64,000 nt of DNA, from positions 1 to 64,000 of the forward strand of contig NZ_JAFEMV010000006.1 in assembly GCF_016892605.1 (NCBI RefSeq), in the 5' to 3' direction. Shown here piece after piece: positions 1 through 10,676 of this stretch. Each line of letters starts with the position of its first letter. Position 1 is the stretch's first letter. The DNA comes from Desemzia sp. RIT 804. Lineage in GTDB: Bacteria > Bacillota > Bacilli > Lactobacillales > Carnobacteriaceae. The notes under the pieces were generated by a model. The model was given only the letters and a program-made list of their open reading frames with translations, was not told the DNA's origin and searched no databases. Both the position numbers and the translations under genes were made by a program.

Positions 1-115
1 GCTAAATTGTTTGTTTTGGCACTTGCCAAAACTTCCTTACACGTTTGGTTCGTCTTACTTTGTTTAGTTTTCAAAGGTCTAATTTCTTTTGCGTTGTCGC
101 TGTGACAACTTCTTA
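1..115 (-). promoter_or_regulatory. Leader of an rRNA operon that runs off the left edge
   Basis: Read on the minus strand, this stretch follows two strong promoters and carries the kind of sequence that precedes 16S rRNA in Firmicutes, including a TTTGAAAACTAAACAAAG-like box. No rRNA body is inside the window. The rRNA operon just beyond position 1 is inferred from promoter strength and leader character. Confidence 0.65.
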
Positions 116-144
116 ATAATATCAGAATATCGACTTGGTGTCAA
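116..144 (-). promoter_or_regulatory. rRNA-type promoter P2
   Basis: On the minus strand, -35 TTGACA (139-144) and -10 TATTAT (116-121) are separated by exactly 17 bases. An A-rich stretch just upstream resembles an UP element. Together with P1 it forms the tandem arrangement usual for rRNA operons. Confidence 0.75.
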
Positions 145-208
145 CAACTTTTTGAAATTATTTTTTTGTTGCTGATTCATAAATCTTTCATCACCTGCAA
201 CGTTTATT

Positions 209-237
209 ACTATACCAACATTCCTAGGTTTCGTCAA
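209..237 (-). promoter_or_regulatory. rRNA-type promoter P1
   Basis: On the minus strand, -35 TTGACG (232-237) and -10 TATAGT (209-214) have a 17-base spacer. It lies about 93 bases upstream of P2 in the same direction. Confidence 0.7.
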
Positions 238-399
238 GCTTTTTGTTAATATAATCTTTGCATTTTCGTAAACATGAACTTTACAAAACCTCTAATCAAA
301 AAAACAGTCTTTTTCATGCAAATTACCGAACATTAATTAACAAAAACTGGAAATGGTACACCTCAACACAAAATGTATATTTATTGGAAAAATAGTATT

Positions 400-936
400 T
401 TATTCATTTCCCCAATTTTGTTGAATAAATCCTACCCTACCAGATCCCCGACTATATCTATTATAGTGAGCACTGTTCTTCTTATAGAAGTCTTGGTGGT
501 ACTCTTCTGCTTCATAAAAAGGTTGTGCCGGCTCTATAGAAGTAACAATAGGTTGTTGAAACTTCCCACTGTCTTGCAAAGCCTGTTTGGAAGCTTCTGC
601 AATTCTTTGTTGCTCTTCATCATGATAAAAGATAACTGGTCGGTAAGAGTCACCTTTATCTGCAAATTGACCGGAAGCATCTGTTGGGTCTGTTTGTCTC
701 CAATATACTTCTACTAAATCTTCGTATTTAAATACGTCTGGATCATACGTGATCTGCACGGCTTCTGTGTGTCCTGTAGTATCAGTTGTAACTTCTTCAT
801 ACGTTGGATTCTTTACATGTCCTCCTGTATATCCAGAAACTACTTTTTCAATTCCAGGAAGAGAATCAAAAGGTTTTACCATGCACCAAAAACATCCGCC
901 AGCAAATGTAGCTTGTTTTAAATTAGTTTGTTCCAT
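400..936 (-). CDS. msrA: Peptide-methionine (S)-S-oxide reductase MsrA
   Basis: A 178-residue cytoplasmic enzyme that repairs oxidised proteins by reducing the S-epimer of methionine sulfoxide. The N-terminus carries the MsrA signature GCFWC (Cys15, Cys18); Cys15 is the expected catalytic thiol. The SGYTGG motif and the later SAHYNRY region also fit the family. The length is normal for a single-domain MsrA, with no fused MsrB. An AAGAAGG ribosome-binding site precedes the ATG. It is a single gene with its own extended -10 promoter, lying between a terminator and the rRNA promoters. Confidence 0.93.
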   Translation of the reverse strand: MEQTNLKQATFAGGCFWCMVKPFDSLPGIEKVVSGYTGGHVKNPTYEEVTTDTTGHTEAVQITYDPDVFKYEDLVEVYWRQTDPTDASGQFADKGDSYRPVIFYHDEEQQRIAEASKQALQDSGKFQQPIVTSIEPAQPFYEAEEYHQDFYKKNSAHYNRYSRGSGRVGFIQQNWGNE

Positions 937-969
937 TTCTATACCTTCTTTTCTGAATTAGTATTAAAT

Positions 970-998
970 AGTATACCACTTTTGATATAGAATTTAAA
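970..998 (-). promoter_or_regulatory. Probable msrA promoter (extended -10)
   Basis: On the minus strand, TGG-TATACT forms an extended -10 (hexamer 970-975) about 35 bases before msrA. The -35 region is poor, as is common with an extended -10. Confidence 0.45.
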
Positions 999-1021
999 AA
1001 GTTATGATTGGCTTTAATTGC

Positions 1022-1056
1022 AAAAAGGAAGCGTCAAAGTGACTGCTTCCTTTTTT
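1022..1056. terminator. Bidirectional hairpin terminator
   Basis: Arms AAAAGGAAGC and GCTTCCTTTT enclose a 12-base loop, with T-runs on either strand. It most likely ends serS transcription on the minus strand. Confidence 0.75.
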
Positions 1057-1081
1057 GTTTGGTTCTTCACCATTTAATGTC

Positions 1082-1253
1082 GTAGAAAGTCTAAGTTGTT
1101 TAAACACTAGCTTCTAGAAATTTCTGAAGGAATTGGGGGTTGTTGGTAGCCATGTTAAGGATGCAATAAAGGATGCACTGTGAACATGCGCCCAAGTGTA
1201 CCATGGTTCTCACCAAGTAACACCCCAATTCTGGAAGAAATTTCCTCACCAAT
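1082..1253 (+). repeat. Palindromic intergenic repeat, family 2 copy 1
   Basis: A left arm (about 1115-1155, containing AGAAATTTCTGAAGGAATTG) is matched by an inverted right arm (about 1203-1252). Positions 1083-1202 also align with the minus strand of 51309-51416 over about 120 bases, with a small deletion. Shared blocks include GTAGAAAGT, TTTAAACA, AGAAATT, TGGTAGCCAT, AGGATGCACTGTG and CCCAAGTGTACC. There is no credible coding capacity. It could be a small non-autonomous mobile element or a structured RNA. Confidence 0.65.
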
Positions 1254-1298
1254 ACTAAAAACTAAAGAACCTTTTATTTATCTTATTAATAGGGTTTC

Positions 1299-2573
1299 TT
1301 AACGTATCTCAGTTAAACCGCCCATATAAGAAACTAGTGCTTCTGGGATTTTAACGGACCCATCTGCTTGTTGATAGTTTTCTAAAATGGCTGCTACTGT
1401 ACGACCTACTGCTAAACCAGAACCGTTTAACGTATGGACGTATTCCAATTTACCTGTTTCTTCATTACGGTAACGGATTTTTGCTCTTCTAGCTTGGAAA
1501 GCCTCTGTGTTTGAACAAGAAGAGATCTCGCGATACGTTTCTTGAGCAGGAATCCATACTTCTAAATCATATGTTTTTGCTGCTGAGAAACCCATGTCTC
1601 CGGTACACAATGCCAGGACACGGTAAGGAAGGTTTAATTTTTGCAATACATCTTCCGCATTAGCCGTCATTTTTTCTAATTCTTCATAAGACTCTTCTGG
1701 TTTACTGAATTTAACCATTTCTACTTTATTAAATTGATGTAGACGGATCAAGCCTCTTGTATCTCGCCCTGCACTTCCTGCTTCAGACCTAAAAGAAGGG
1801 CTTAGAGCTGTGAAGTATATTGGCAGTTCTTTTGCATCTATAATTTCATCTTGATAATAATTAGTCAAAGGAACTTCAGCAGTTGGGATCAATGTTAGAT
1901 CACTGTCTTGCATTTGGAAAACATCTTCTTTGAATTTAGGGAATTGGCCTGTTCCAAACATTGCTTTACTATTTACCAAATAAGGTGTCATCATTTCTGT
2001 ATAGTCGTGCTCATAAATGTGCAAATCTAACATGAAGTTGTAAACCGCTCGTTCTAGACGTGCTCCAAGACCTTTATAGTAAAGAAAACGACTACCTGAT
2101 ACTTTTGCTCCACGTTCGAAATCTAGTATCCCTAATTCTTCACCGATCTCCCAATGCGGTTTAGGTTCAAAATCGAAACTAGCAGCTTCTCCCCATTTGC
2201 GCACTTCTACATTATCTTCTTCATCAGCACCAACGGGAACTGATTCATGCGGCAAATTAGGTAAACGAGTCGCGATGTTTTCAAGGTCTTCTTCTATAGT
2301 AGCTAACTCCTGATCTAATTCCTTGATTTTCCCACCTACTTCACGCATTTCAATAATTTTGCTGTCAGCATTTTCTTTATTGCGTTTTAAAGTAGCAATC
2401 GCATCGGATACTTCATTGCGGTAGCTTTTTAATTTTTCTGTTTCTATGATTAGATCACGTCTCTTAGCATCTAATTCGACGTAGCGATTCAGCTCTTCTT
2501 CCTTGACTCCCCGAATGACTAGCTTTTTAGCGACTTCATCAAAGTTATTTCTTAACTCTTTATTATCTAACAT
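1299..2573 (-). CDS. serS: Seryl-tRNA synthetase
   Basis: A 424-residue cytoplasmic enzyme that charges tRNA-Ser with serine. The N-terminal third is the expected long coiled-coil tRNA-binding arm. Class II motifs follow: motif 2 around [21 protein letters not shown], and motif 3 near the C-terminus, [18 protein letters not shown]. The chosen ATG at 2573 ([10 protein letters not shown]) follows a GGAGGG site. The frame stays open 13 codons further, but that start would lie inside the T-box terminator hairpin. Expression is probably controlled by the upstream T-box. Confidence 0.95.
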   Translation of the reverse strand: MLDNKELRNNFDEVAKKLVIRGVKEEELNRYVELDAKRRDLIIETEKLKSYRNEVSDAIATLKRNKENADSKIIEMREVGGKIKELDQELATIEEDLENIATRLPNLPHESVPVGADEEDNVEVRKWGEAASFDFEPKPHWEIGEELGILDFERGAKVSGSRFLYYKGLGARLERAVYNFMLDLHIYEHDYTEMMTPYLVNSKAMFGTGQFPKFKEDVFQMQDSDLTLIPTAEVPLTNYYQDEIIDAKELPIYFTALSPSFRSEAGSAGRDTRGLIRLHQFNKVEMVKFSKPEESYEELEKMTANAEDVLQKLNLPYRVLALCTGDMGFSAAKTYDLEVWIPAQETYREISSCSNTEAFQARRAKIRYRNEETGKLEYVHTLNGSGLAVGRTVAAILENYQQADGSVKIPEALVSYMGGLTEIR

Positions 2574-2600
2574 GGTTTTCCCTCCTAAATTGTATGTACA

Positions 2601-2648
2601 AAAAAAGCCCAATTCTCCCCAGTAATATGAAGGGACGAATTGGACTAT
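2601..2648 (-). terminator. Regulated terminator of the serS T-box
   Basis: On the minus strand GTCCAATTC and GAATTGGGC arms, with inner TCCC/GGGA pairs, are followed by seven T residues just before the serS ribosome-binding site. The 5' arm lies immediately after the T-box sequence, as expected for the terminator/antiterminator switch. Confidence 0.85.
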
Positions 2649-2875
2649 CTATTTCGCGGTACCACCCAGATTTAACTTTATAAAAAGCTACTCTCTACTT
2701 CAGATAACGGTCTGGAGCCGAAATAATTTAATACTTAATAAATAGTTATTAAGGTTCATTATTTACTTCATGTGATGGATTCAAGAAAATCAATTATCAG
2801 CTTGCACCACCCGCTGACTCTCTGCAAATCAATGATTCTTTACTAGCTCACATTACTAACGTTCGTTTATTGAAT
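2601..2875 (-). promoter_or_regulatory. T-box riboswitch leader of serS
   Basis: The conserved T-box GGGTGGTACCGCG is at 2655-2667 on the minus strand, followed by the terminator. About 200 bases upstream lies a stem I-like region with GAGAGTCAGCGGGTGG-type sequence. The specifier is probably a serine codon near 2770-2790 (UCC or UCA candidates); I could not fold it to decide. T-box leaders sense uncharged tRNA and permit read-through. Confidence 0.88.
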
Positions 2876-2887
2876 TTGTGTGCCTTT

Positions 2888-2916
2888 ATTTTATCGAAAC
2901 GCTATTTATAAGTCAA
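2888..2916 (-). promoter_or_regulatory. serS promoter
   Basis: On the minus strand, TTGACT (2911-2916), a 17-base spacer and TAAAAT (2888-2893). It starts transcription just before the T-box leader. Confidence 0.7.
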
Positions 2917-2969
2917 CAAAAACTAAAACTTAAATTAGTTGCCGCTCTGGGATTCAACTAAATGTGTTC

Positions 2970-4325
2970 TTAATTGAAGATATTAGCAAATAAGTCTGAG
3001 AAAAAGTTTCCGACCCAACGTCCTGCGAGTGCAAAGAAGTTCGCTTTTTCTACTGCTTCTGTTGTAACAGCTGATACTTCTTTACCTTCATTTCCATCAA
3101 TATATCCTAAATCTTCGCCTTCAACAGACACTTGTACTTTTCCGATCTCTTCACCTTTTTTAAATGGAGCAGTTAATTGATCTTCTCCGTTTAAGAGTTC
3201 AGGATTAGCTGTATATTGAGCAGTTACTTCTTCTTTATCAGTTCCATCAGGCACAACAATCGTTACATCTGATCCAGCTGCAATTTCAGCAGAATCTTTT
3301 TTGCCTTGATCGATCGCTACAGTCCCAGCCTCAGAGACAATATCTCCTTCTTTATAAACATCTAAAAATTCCCAATTGGCAAATACCCAATCCATGATTT
3401 TATCAGTTTCTTTGAAACGAGCACCTTTGTCTGTCTCCCCGCCATCTGCGTTCATTACGATGGTGATGATACGCATGTCATCTTCTTCAGCTGTACCAGC
3501 TATTGAAGCTCCAGCAAAATCAGTCGTTCCTGTTTTAAGACCATCTACATTCTCACGTTCGAATAGTAATCCTTCTAACATCCAATTCCAGTTCGACATA
3601 TTGATAGCATCAGAAGTTCCTTCTCTAAATGTCATTTTAGGAATACTAGTAGTCTCCAGTACTTCTGGATAGTCATTTACTAAATGCATCGCTACTTCAG
3701 CAATTCCTCTTGCAGTCATTGTATTTTCGTCTATTTCAGCACTGCCTGGATAAATATTTCCTTGTAGATCAGAGTTGTTTAATCCTGTAGAATTGTAAAT
3801 TTGGTATTCTGTGATACCCCATTCGTCCAGTTGTTCTTTCATCAAATCGACAAAAGCTGGTTCTGTGCCAGCAATAGCTTCTGCGATGGCAATCGTTGCT
3901 CCATTAGCTGAATAGATCGCTAACGCTTGGTATAATTCTTCAATAGAGTACGTTTCATCTTGACGCAAATGAACATTTGATAATCTTGTGTCATGACTGA
4001 TCTTAAAAGCATAGTCGCTGATTGAAACTTGTTGATCCCAGCTCACTTCGCCAGCTTCAATAGCTTCAAATAAAATGTATTCAACGATCATTTTAGTCAT
4101 TGAAGCAATTCCTAGCGGAGTATCCCCGTTTTGATTTAACAGGACTTTTCCTGTTTCTGCTTCTATAGCAAATGCAGCATTTGCTTTGATTTCAGGTGCT
4201 TGTGAAGCTGCAGCAACTTCTGTAGTGACGTTAAATTCTGTTCCAGCTATTTGAAAAGTAGGTGCCGCTGTTCCAACTAAGATTGTAGCAGCAAGGATTG
4301 CTCCAAATTTTTTAAATGTTTTCAT
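2970..4325 (-). CDS. dacA: D-alanyl-D-alanine carboxypeptidase, PBP5/DacA type
   Basis: A 451-residue exported low-molecular-weight penicillin-binding protein that trims the terminal D-Ala from peptidoglycan pentapeptides. An N-terminal signal peptide (about residues 1-40) is followed by the peptidase S11 domain, with SMTK at Ser75-Lys78, SAN at 139-141 and KTGT at 264-267. A C-terminal PBP5-like beta domain follows, then an amphipathic tail (about 425-451) that anchors it to the membrane. It lies directly downstream of a VanRS-like two-component pair but is separated from it by a terminator. Control of dacA by that pair is only a suggestion from proximity. Confidence 0.93.
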   Translation of the reverse strand: MKTFKKFGAILAATILVGTAAPTFQIAGTEFNVTTEVAAASQAPEIKANAAFAIEAETGKVLLNQNGDTPLGIASMTKMIVEYILFEAIEAGEVSWDQQVSISDYAFKISHDTRLSNVHLRQDETYSIEELYQALAIYSANGATIAIAEAIAGTEPAFVDLMKEQLDEWGITEYQIYNSTGLNNSDLQGNIYPGSAEIDENTMTARGIAEVAMHLVNDYPEVLETTSIPKMTFREGTSDAINMSNWNWMLEGLLFERENVDGLKTGTTDFAGASIAGTAEEDDMRIITIVMNADGGETDKGARFKETDKIMDWVFANWEFLDVYKEGDIVSEAGTVAIDQGKKDSAEIAAGSDVTIVVPDGTDKEEVTAQYTANPELLNGEDQLTAPFKKGEEIGKVQVSVEGEDLGYIDGNEGKEVSAVTTEAVEKANFFALAGRWVGNFFSDLFANIFN

Positions 4326-4431
4326 TGGTTTTATGTTCTCCTCAATAATATGATTATATGTTTTTTAGTGTTTAGTTTTTTCATTAAATAAGTAAGTTTC
4401 TCGCCTTTTCTATATTAACGAAGACGCTATG

Positions 4432-4476
4432 AAAAAACAACCCTCTTTCCTTTAAAGAAAGAATGACGGTTGTTTT
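4432..4476 (-). terminator. Terminator after the histidine kinase gene
   Basis: On the minus strand the arms AAACAACC and GGTTGTTT, with inner CTTTC/GAAAG pairs, are followed by a T-run. It separates the two-component operon from dacA. Confidence 0.8.
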
Positions 4477-4496
4477 GTGTTCACATTTTTTTAAAA

Positions 4497-4512
4497 TGAT
4501 TCACGTGAAACA
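4497..4512. promoter_or_regulatory. parS-like site 1
   Basis: TGATTCACGTGAAACA differs at one position from the ParB site TGTTTCACGTGAAACA. A further half site, TGTTTCAC, follows at 4519-4526. It is about 36 kb left of dnaA. ParB (10933-11820) is the expected binder. Confidence 0.75.
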
Positions 4513-4526
4513 TTCAGCTGTTTCAC

Positions 4527-5648
4527 TTAAAAAGAATTTAAGGGAAGTCGTATGATAAAACGCGTCCAATATTTATCAGATGTTGCACTGATATTTCCAT
4601 GATGCAATTCTACAATACTTTGAGCAATCGCTAAGCCTAACCCGGTTCCAGCCGTTTCTTGGGAACGTGATTCATCTGCTCTATAAAAACGATCAAAAAG
4701 ATGCGTTAAAGCCTTTGGAGAAATTTTTTTGCCATCATTTTTGATTGTAATGATCGCATCATTTTTTTCTTTTTCCACCTCGATCAATATGTGTTTGCCA
4801 TCTTTTCCGTATTTCAAAGCATTCGACAGTAAATTATTGAATACTCGCACTAATTTTTCAGTGTCAGCTTCCATCTGCAAACCAGTTAGTGTAGATACTA
4901 CTTCTATTTCCATTTCTTGTTTACTCGCTTCTAATTCAAAATCAGCAGCGATTTGTTCCAGCATTTGAATCATATCAAAAGAAGTCGGTATTAATGGAGT
5001 AGTTTTTTGTCGTACTCTGGTGTATTCAAATAAATCATCTACCAAGACTTTCATTTGTTTTGCTTTAGTGTAAGCTGTTTTGGTGTACTTCAATAATTCT
5101 TCATTACTTTGGTATCGACCTTCTTCGATCAAACCTAAATAACCAATAATGGACGTTAGAGGTGTACGAATGTCATGACTGACATTCGTGATCAATTCAT
5201 CTTTTGATTGTTCGATCATTCTTTCTTCTTCCATAGCTTTAACAGTGCTATCTACTAGTACATGAATGCTATCCACTACTTTAGACATATCACCTCGATA
5301 ATCATGTGAGATACGGTGTTCATAATGGCCTTCTGCAATGTAATGCAGTTCACTAATGATATGATTCAACTGGTATTGACGATAACGCCTTTTTAATCGC
5401 CAGAAAGTCACTAATACGACCGATATCAGCATTAAGATAATAACCGGTGGTGTAGAAGTAAATACTTGACCAGCTTCAAGGTTGATCATTACATCCCCGA
5501 TTACCCAAATGGATTTGAAAGATTCCGGAAAGGCTAGTACCACACGCCTAAAAAGCATATGCGTAGCATAGTAGGACAAAAACATTAGTCCTGCTGTGAT
5601 GATAGCTTCTATAACCATTTTACTTTTTTCTTTTTTGGATAGTTTCAC
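4527..5648 (-). CDS. Sensor histidine kinase, VanS-like
   Basis: A 373-residue membrane kinase. Two transmembrane segments (about residues 10-30 and 65-85) flank a short extracellular loop of about 35 residues. A HAMP-like linker, the H-box NVSHDIRTPLTSIIGYL (phosphoacceptor His158), the N-box NNLLSNALKYG and the G-box GTGLGLAIAQS follow. The frame opens at a TTG at 5657, but that codon sits on top of the AGGAG site. The GTG at 5648 has about 10 bases of spacing and is preferred. It follows its response regulator with a 54-base gap. The signal sensed is unknown; the short loop suggests an envelope or membrane cue. Confidence 0.88.
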   Translation of the reverse strand: MKLSKKEKSKMVIEAIITAGLMFLSYYATHMLFRRVVLAFPESFKSIWVIGDVMINLEAGQVFTSTPPVIILMLISVVLVTFWRLKRRYRQYQLNHIISELHYIAEGHYEHRISHDYRGDMSKVVDSIHVLVDSTVKAMEEERMIEQSKDELITNVSHDIRTPLTSIIGYLGLIEEGRYQSNEELLKYTKTAYTKAKQMKVLVDDLFEYTRVRQKTTPLIPTSFDMIQMLEQIAADFELEASKQEMEIEVVSTLTGLQMEADTEKLVRVFNNLLSNALKYGKDGKHILIEVEKEKNDAIITIKNDGKKISPKALTHLFDRFYRADESRSQETAGTGLGLAIAQSIVELHHGNISATSDKYWTRFIIRLPLNSF

Positions 5649-5702
5649 TAGGAACAAACTCCTTATATATAGTAGAAAAGAACAGATATACTAAATTAAG
5701 TC

Positions 5703-6389
5703 TTAACGATCTTCGATTTTATATCCTACTCCCCATACCGTTTGGATGACTTTTTCTCCACCAGTAGCTTCTTCTATTTTATCACGCAAATGACTCACAT
5801 GGACCATTACAGTTTTCGCCGAAACAATACTCTCTTGCTGCCATACTCGCTCAAAAATTTCTTCCGCGCTAAATACTCGATTGGGATGACTCGCTAACAA
5901 ATACAAAATTCCAAACTCTAATACAGTGAGGACGATTTTTGTTCCATTGATCGTTGAAACTTCATGCGATTCTTTTTCAATGATCAATGGTCCGATCTCT
6001 AATTTATCTGGTTGTTCTCGAACTCCCATGTAATTACTTCTCCGGAGCAATGATTTGATACGTGCCATCACTTCTAGCGGATTAAACGGTTTGACCACAT
6101 AATCATCTGCTCCCGTCATCAAGCCCTTGATTTTATCTACGTCTGTTGACTTGGCGCTCAACATCAAAATAGGCAGCTGGTAATCTTTGCGAATCTCTTT
6201 AATGACCTCATAGCCGTCCATCTCCGGCATCATCACATCTAAAACCACCAAATCGATTTCTTGTCTGTTCAATTTACTCAGTGCATCTTTTCCATTATAT
6301 GCTTTCTCTAAATCGTAACCTTCATTTTGAATATAAATTCCTAATAGTTCAACAATTTCTTTATCGTCGTCAATGACCAATATTTTCAT
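5703..6389 (-). CDS. Response regulator, OmpR/VanR type
   Basis: A 228-residue two-domain regulator. The receiver domain (1-115) has the acidic pocket Asp8-Asp9, phosphoacceptor Asp51 in VVLDVMMPEMDG, and Lys in VVKPFNP. The C-terminal winged-helix domain (about 130-228) ends in the typical VWGVGYKIE. It is the first gene of an operon with the histidine kinase downstream. Similarity is closest to VanR-like regulators. The position beside dacA suggests a cell-envelope role, but no target site was identified. Confidence 0.9.
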   Translation of the reverse strand: MKILVIDDDKEIVELLGIYIQNEGYDLEKAYNGKDALSKLNRQEIDLVVLDVMMPEMDGYEVIKEIRKDYQLPILMLSAKSTDVDKIKGLMTGADDYVVKPFNPLEVMARIKSLLRRSNYMGVREQPDKLEIGPLIIEKESHEVSTINGTKIVLTVLEFGILYLLASHPNRVFSAEEIFERVWQQESIVSAKTVMVHVSHLRDKIEEATGGEKVIQTVWGVGYKIEDR

Positions 6390-6477
6390 AACAATCCCTC
6401 GTTTTTCTTAGAATATAGTCATCCTTATCATAACAAAAAATAACCACTAGAAAGGTAAAATAATCCTTAAGTTTCAC

Positions 6478-6779
6478 AGAGAGCGGAGCAGAGCGTTTAG
6501 GTCACTGGCTATAAGTTCGATTCTGACCAGTTAGGTGCTTTCCCTAACAGGTCAGAATCGACTTATAGACACGTAGCCTGCTCTGCGCAGCTCATTTAAA
6601 ACAGAGAGCGGAGAATGACGTTTTGCTCATCGAATATAACTTACCTCACCCTCACCACAGTCAGGCGTTCTCCCTGACAGTGGTGAGGTAAATTATAGGC
6701 GTATGAGCAGTCATCCGCAGCTCGTTTAAAGCAGAGCGCGGAGCGTTAAGCTCACGCGTAGCTTGTCTAAGAGCAAGCC
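6478..6779 (+). repeat. Hairpin-repeat array, family 1 (units R1, R2 and truncated R3)
   Basis: R1 (6478-6602) and R2 (6603-6732) start 125 bases apart with AGAGAGCGGAG and end in GCAGCTC(A/G)TTTAAA. R3 (6733-6779) begins AGAGCGCGGAG and lacks the central hairpin. Each full unit folds on itself: the basal pair is CAGAGC/GCTCTG in R1 and ATGAC/GTCAT in R2, with different long inner arms. The loop GGTGCTTTCC (R1) or GGCGTTCTCC (R2) is near-conserved. The array lies between the VanR-like gene and the guaB terminator. Confidence 0.9.
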
Positions 6780-6783
6780 GTCA

Positions 6784-6813
6784 AAAAAAGACTGTCCCTT
6801 AGCGAGACAGTCT
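6784..6813 (-). terminator. guaB terminator
   Basis: On the minus strand AAGACTGTC and GACAGTCTT arms enclose a short loop and are followed by a T-run. It lies 14 bases after the guaB stop codon. Confidence 0.85.
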
Positions 6814-6826
6814 TCTTGAAGCAATT

Positions 6827-8413
<1,587 letters not shown>

Positions 8414-8461
8414 TCAAGATTCAGCCCTATTTCTCATCTTTTACTCATTCCATTTAAAAAA

Positions 8462-8518
8462 AATCAAAAAACCATCCGCAACCATTTTGATTATCTCCAG
8501 ATGGTTGCGGATGGTTTT
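8462..8518 (-). terminator. Strong terminator downstream of the ychF-DUF1129 operon
   Basis: On the minus strand an 18-bp perfect stem starts AAAACCATCCGC, has an 18-base loop and is followed by a T-run. The repeat array lies between the DUF1129 stop codon and this terminator, so the array would be transcribed with the gene. Confidence 0.85.
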
Positions 8519-8535
8519 CATTTCGTAAAGTATAT

Positions 8536-8812
8536 GGCACGCTTGACGCCTCACTCTACTCTCTATTCCAAACAAGTTGCATAAGGCAGCTAATACTACC
8601 ATTTCATCAAGCAGATTGTTGGGAAAGAACCTAAACGGTCTACTTGATGAGATGCCCGATAAGCTTAACGCCTTATTCCAATCTCTGCTCTTAGACGCCT
8701 TGCGAAAAACTGACCTCCTGTAAGTTCATTTTCTTTTTTTGTTGAGAAAGACCACCCAACGAAAAGAGAAAAGTGAACTTCACGGAAGTCTAAACGTTTT
8801 TCTCCACGATCT
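8536..8812 (-). repeat. Hairpin-repeat array, family 1 (units R4, R5 and truncated R6)
   Basis: On the minus strand R4 (8812-8687) begins AGATCGTGGAG at the stop codon of the DUF1129 gene. R5 (8686-8568) begins AGAGATTGGA, and R6 (8564-8536) is only AGAGAGTAGAG plus a remnant. Unit starts are 126 and 122 bases apart. Basal pairs are GAAAAAC/GTTTTTC in R4 and AATAAGGC/GCCTTAT in R5. Loops are GGTGGTCTTTC and GGTTCTTTCC. The array is in sense orientation with the upstream gene. Confidence 0.85.
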
Positions 8813-9531
8813 TAAAATAAAGTTCCTTTTACGTTATACTTACGTTTGAAGTACCATTTCCCTGCAAACGCTGCAGCACCAATAATCAGGTTAACGATTC
8901 CTGGTAACACGATGTTGATAGCAGGAGGAAGAATGGCCATTGATCCCGTCATAACGATGATCCAACCAAACATAGCTATCACAGAAACTAAAATATAGCG
9001 CAATAAGCTTCCTTTGACACCTTGGGCAGGAGCATTTTTAGTAATAGCCAGAATAACAAAACCACCAACAATGAAATTCAATAGAAGGGTGATGATTCCC
9101 ATACCTGTAGAATTGCTTCCGTCTCCGAACAAAGCAGATAGTCCAGTGATCAAAGCGAACATACCACCCAACATCAAAGCTCCATCTACATAGAGTTTCC
9201 AATCTTCTGAGCGTTCTACTGTTCCATCAACAGCTGTTTTAGGACCTTCAACGATTTCAATAAATCGTTCTGTAACCGTACCGTATAACTTACGAGCTGT
9301 TACTCCAGCTGACTGTTGAGAAACGATCGCATTCAACATTTCATTAAACACTCTTGTTTTGTCATCATCTGGGTAATTAGCTTCTATTAAACGTTTGTCT
9401 AACTTAGCCATATAATCTTCATTTTTATTGGTCAATTGTGCATATAAAGTAGTATTTTCTTCTTTCAATGCTGTTAAATTGTCCATTTTTTCTTGCTCAG
9501 CGTTTACTTTTTTCTCTCCACTCTTCTTCAC
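8812..9531 (-). CDS. DUF1129 family membrane protein
   Basis: A 239-residue protein of the DUF1129 family, common in Lactobacillales and of unknown function. The N-terminal half is soluble and helical (about 1-105). The rest holds about four hydrophobic segments (starting near residues 115, 145, 180 and 205) and ends in a basic tail KWYFKRKYNVKG. It follows ychF by 22 bases and is probably co-transcribed with it. The stop codon abuts repeat unit R4. The family assignment is from memory of sequence character and context. Confidence 0.75.
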   Translation of the reverse strand: MKKSGEKKVNAEQEKMDNLTALKEENTTLYAQLTNKNEDYMAKLDKRLIEANYPDDDKTRVFNEMLNAIVSQQSAGVTARKLYGTVTERFIEIVEGPKTAVDGTVERSEDWKLYVDGALMLGGMFALITGLSALFGDGSNSTGMGIITLLLNFIVGGFVILAITKNAPAQGVKGSLLRYILVSVIAMFGWIIVMTGSMAILPPAINIVLPGIVNLIIGAAAFAGKWYFKRKYNVKGTLF

Positions 9532-9553
9532 CGATCAAAGCCCCCTATTTAGT

Positions 9554-10654
9554 CTAAACGTTAAATCTAAAGAGCATGATGTCTCCATCTTGAACCACAT
9601 ACTCTTTACCTTCTGAACGCATTTTACCTGCTTCTTTAGCAGCTTTTTCACTGCCAAGTTGATCAAAATCTTCATAAGCGATCGTTTCAGCACGGATAAA
9701 ACCTCGTTCAAAGTCTGTATGGATCACTCCAGCTGCTTGAGGAGCTTTCATGCCTTTTTTGAATGTCCATGCGCGCACTTCTTGAACACCTGCGGTAAAG
9801 TAAGTACCTAAACCAAGCAAGTTGTATGCAGAACGAATCAATTTGTCTAAACCGGCTTCTTCGATTCCCAAGTCTTCTAAAAACATAGCTTTTTCATCGT
9901 CATCCAATTCAGCGATTTCTTCTTCCGCACGTGCACAAATAGTGATCACTTCTGCGTTTTCTTTAGCTGCATACTCACGAACTTGTTTTACGTATTCATT
10001 TTCTTCAGCATTTGTAATGTCATCCTCAGAAACATTCGCTACGTATAACACAGGTTTCGTGGTCAGTAAGAAAAAGCCTCTCACTGTCGGCATTTCATCA
10101 TCAGTAAATTCGATTGAACGAGCTGGTTGTCCTGCCTCTAAAACAGGTTTGATTTTATTTAAAACCGCTAATTCAGCCATAGCTTCTTTATCTTTTGTTT
10201 TAGCCATTTTCGCTACACGTTTTTGTCTTTTGTCAACTGATTCTAAGTCAGCCAAGACCAATTCTAAGTTGATCGTTTCAATGTCATCGATCGGGTCTAC
10301 TTTTCCACTAACATGCGTGATGTTATCGTCATCAAAACAACGCACTACTTGACAAATCGCATCTACTTCACGAATATTCGCTAAAAATTTATTTCCTAAC
10401 CCTTCGCCTTTACTAGCTCCTTTAACGATTCCGGCAATATCTGTAAATTCAAATGTTGTGGGAACAGTACGTTTAGGTTCTACTAGTTCAGTCAAGCGAT
10501 TTAAGCGGTAATCAGGTACTTCTACCACTCCTACGTTCGGGTCGATCGTTGCAAATGGGTAATTCGCTGCTTCTGCTCCTGCTTTGGTGATGGCGTTAAA
10601 CAATGTTGATTTCCCAACATTTGGCAATCCTACTATTCCTGCTGTTAATGGCAT
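9554..10654 (-). CDS. ychF: Ribosome-binding ATPase YchF/EngD
   Basis: A 366-residue Obg-family P-loop protein that prefers ATP to GTP and binds the 70S ribosome; it is linked to oxidative-stress control. G1 GLPNVGKST is at about residues 8-16, [16 protein letters not shown] is the switch II region, and a coiled-coil insert follows. The C-terminal TGS domain ends in the expected [10 protein letters not shown]. It lies in a run with DUF951, parB and parA upstream, which is a typical Firmicutes neighbourhood. Confidence 0.95.
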   Translation of the reverse strand: MPLTAGIVGLPNVGKSTLFNAITKAGAEAANYPFATIDPNVGVVEVPDYRLNRLTELVEPKRTVPTTFEFTDIAGIVKGASKGEGLGNKFLANIREVDAICQVVRCFDDDNITHVSGKVDPIDDIETINLELVLADLESVDKRQKRVAKMAKTKDKEAMAELAVLNKIKPVLEAGQPARSIEFTDDEMPTVRGFFLLTTKPVLYVANVSEDDITNAEENEYVKQVREYAAKENAEVITICARAEEEIAELDDDEKAMFLEDLGIEEAGLDKLIRSAYNLLGLGTYFTAGVQEVRAWTFKKGMKAPQAAGVIHTDFERGFIRAETIAYEDFDQLGSEKAAKEAGKMRSEGKEYVVQDGDIMLFRFNV

Positions 10655-10676
10655 ACTATCTGCTCACTTTCTATTT

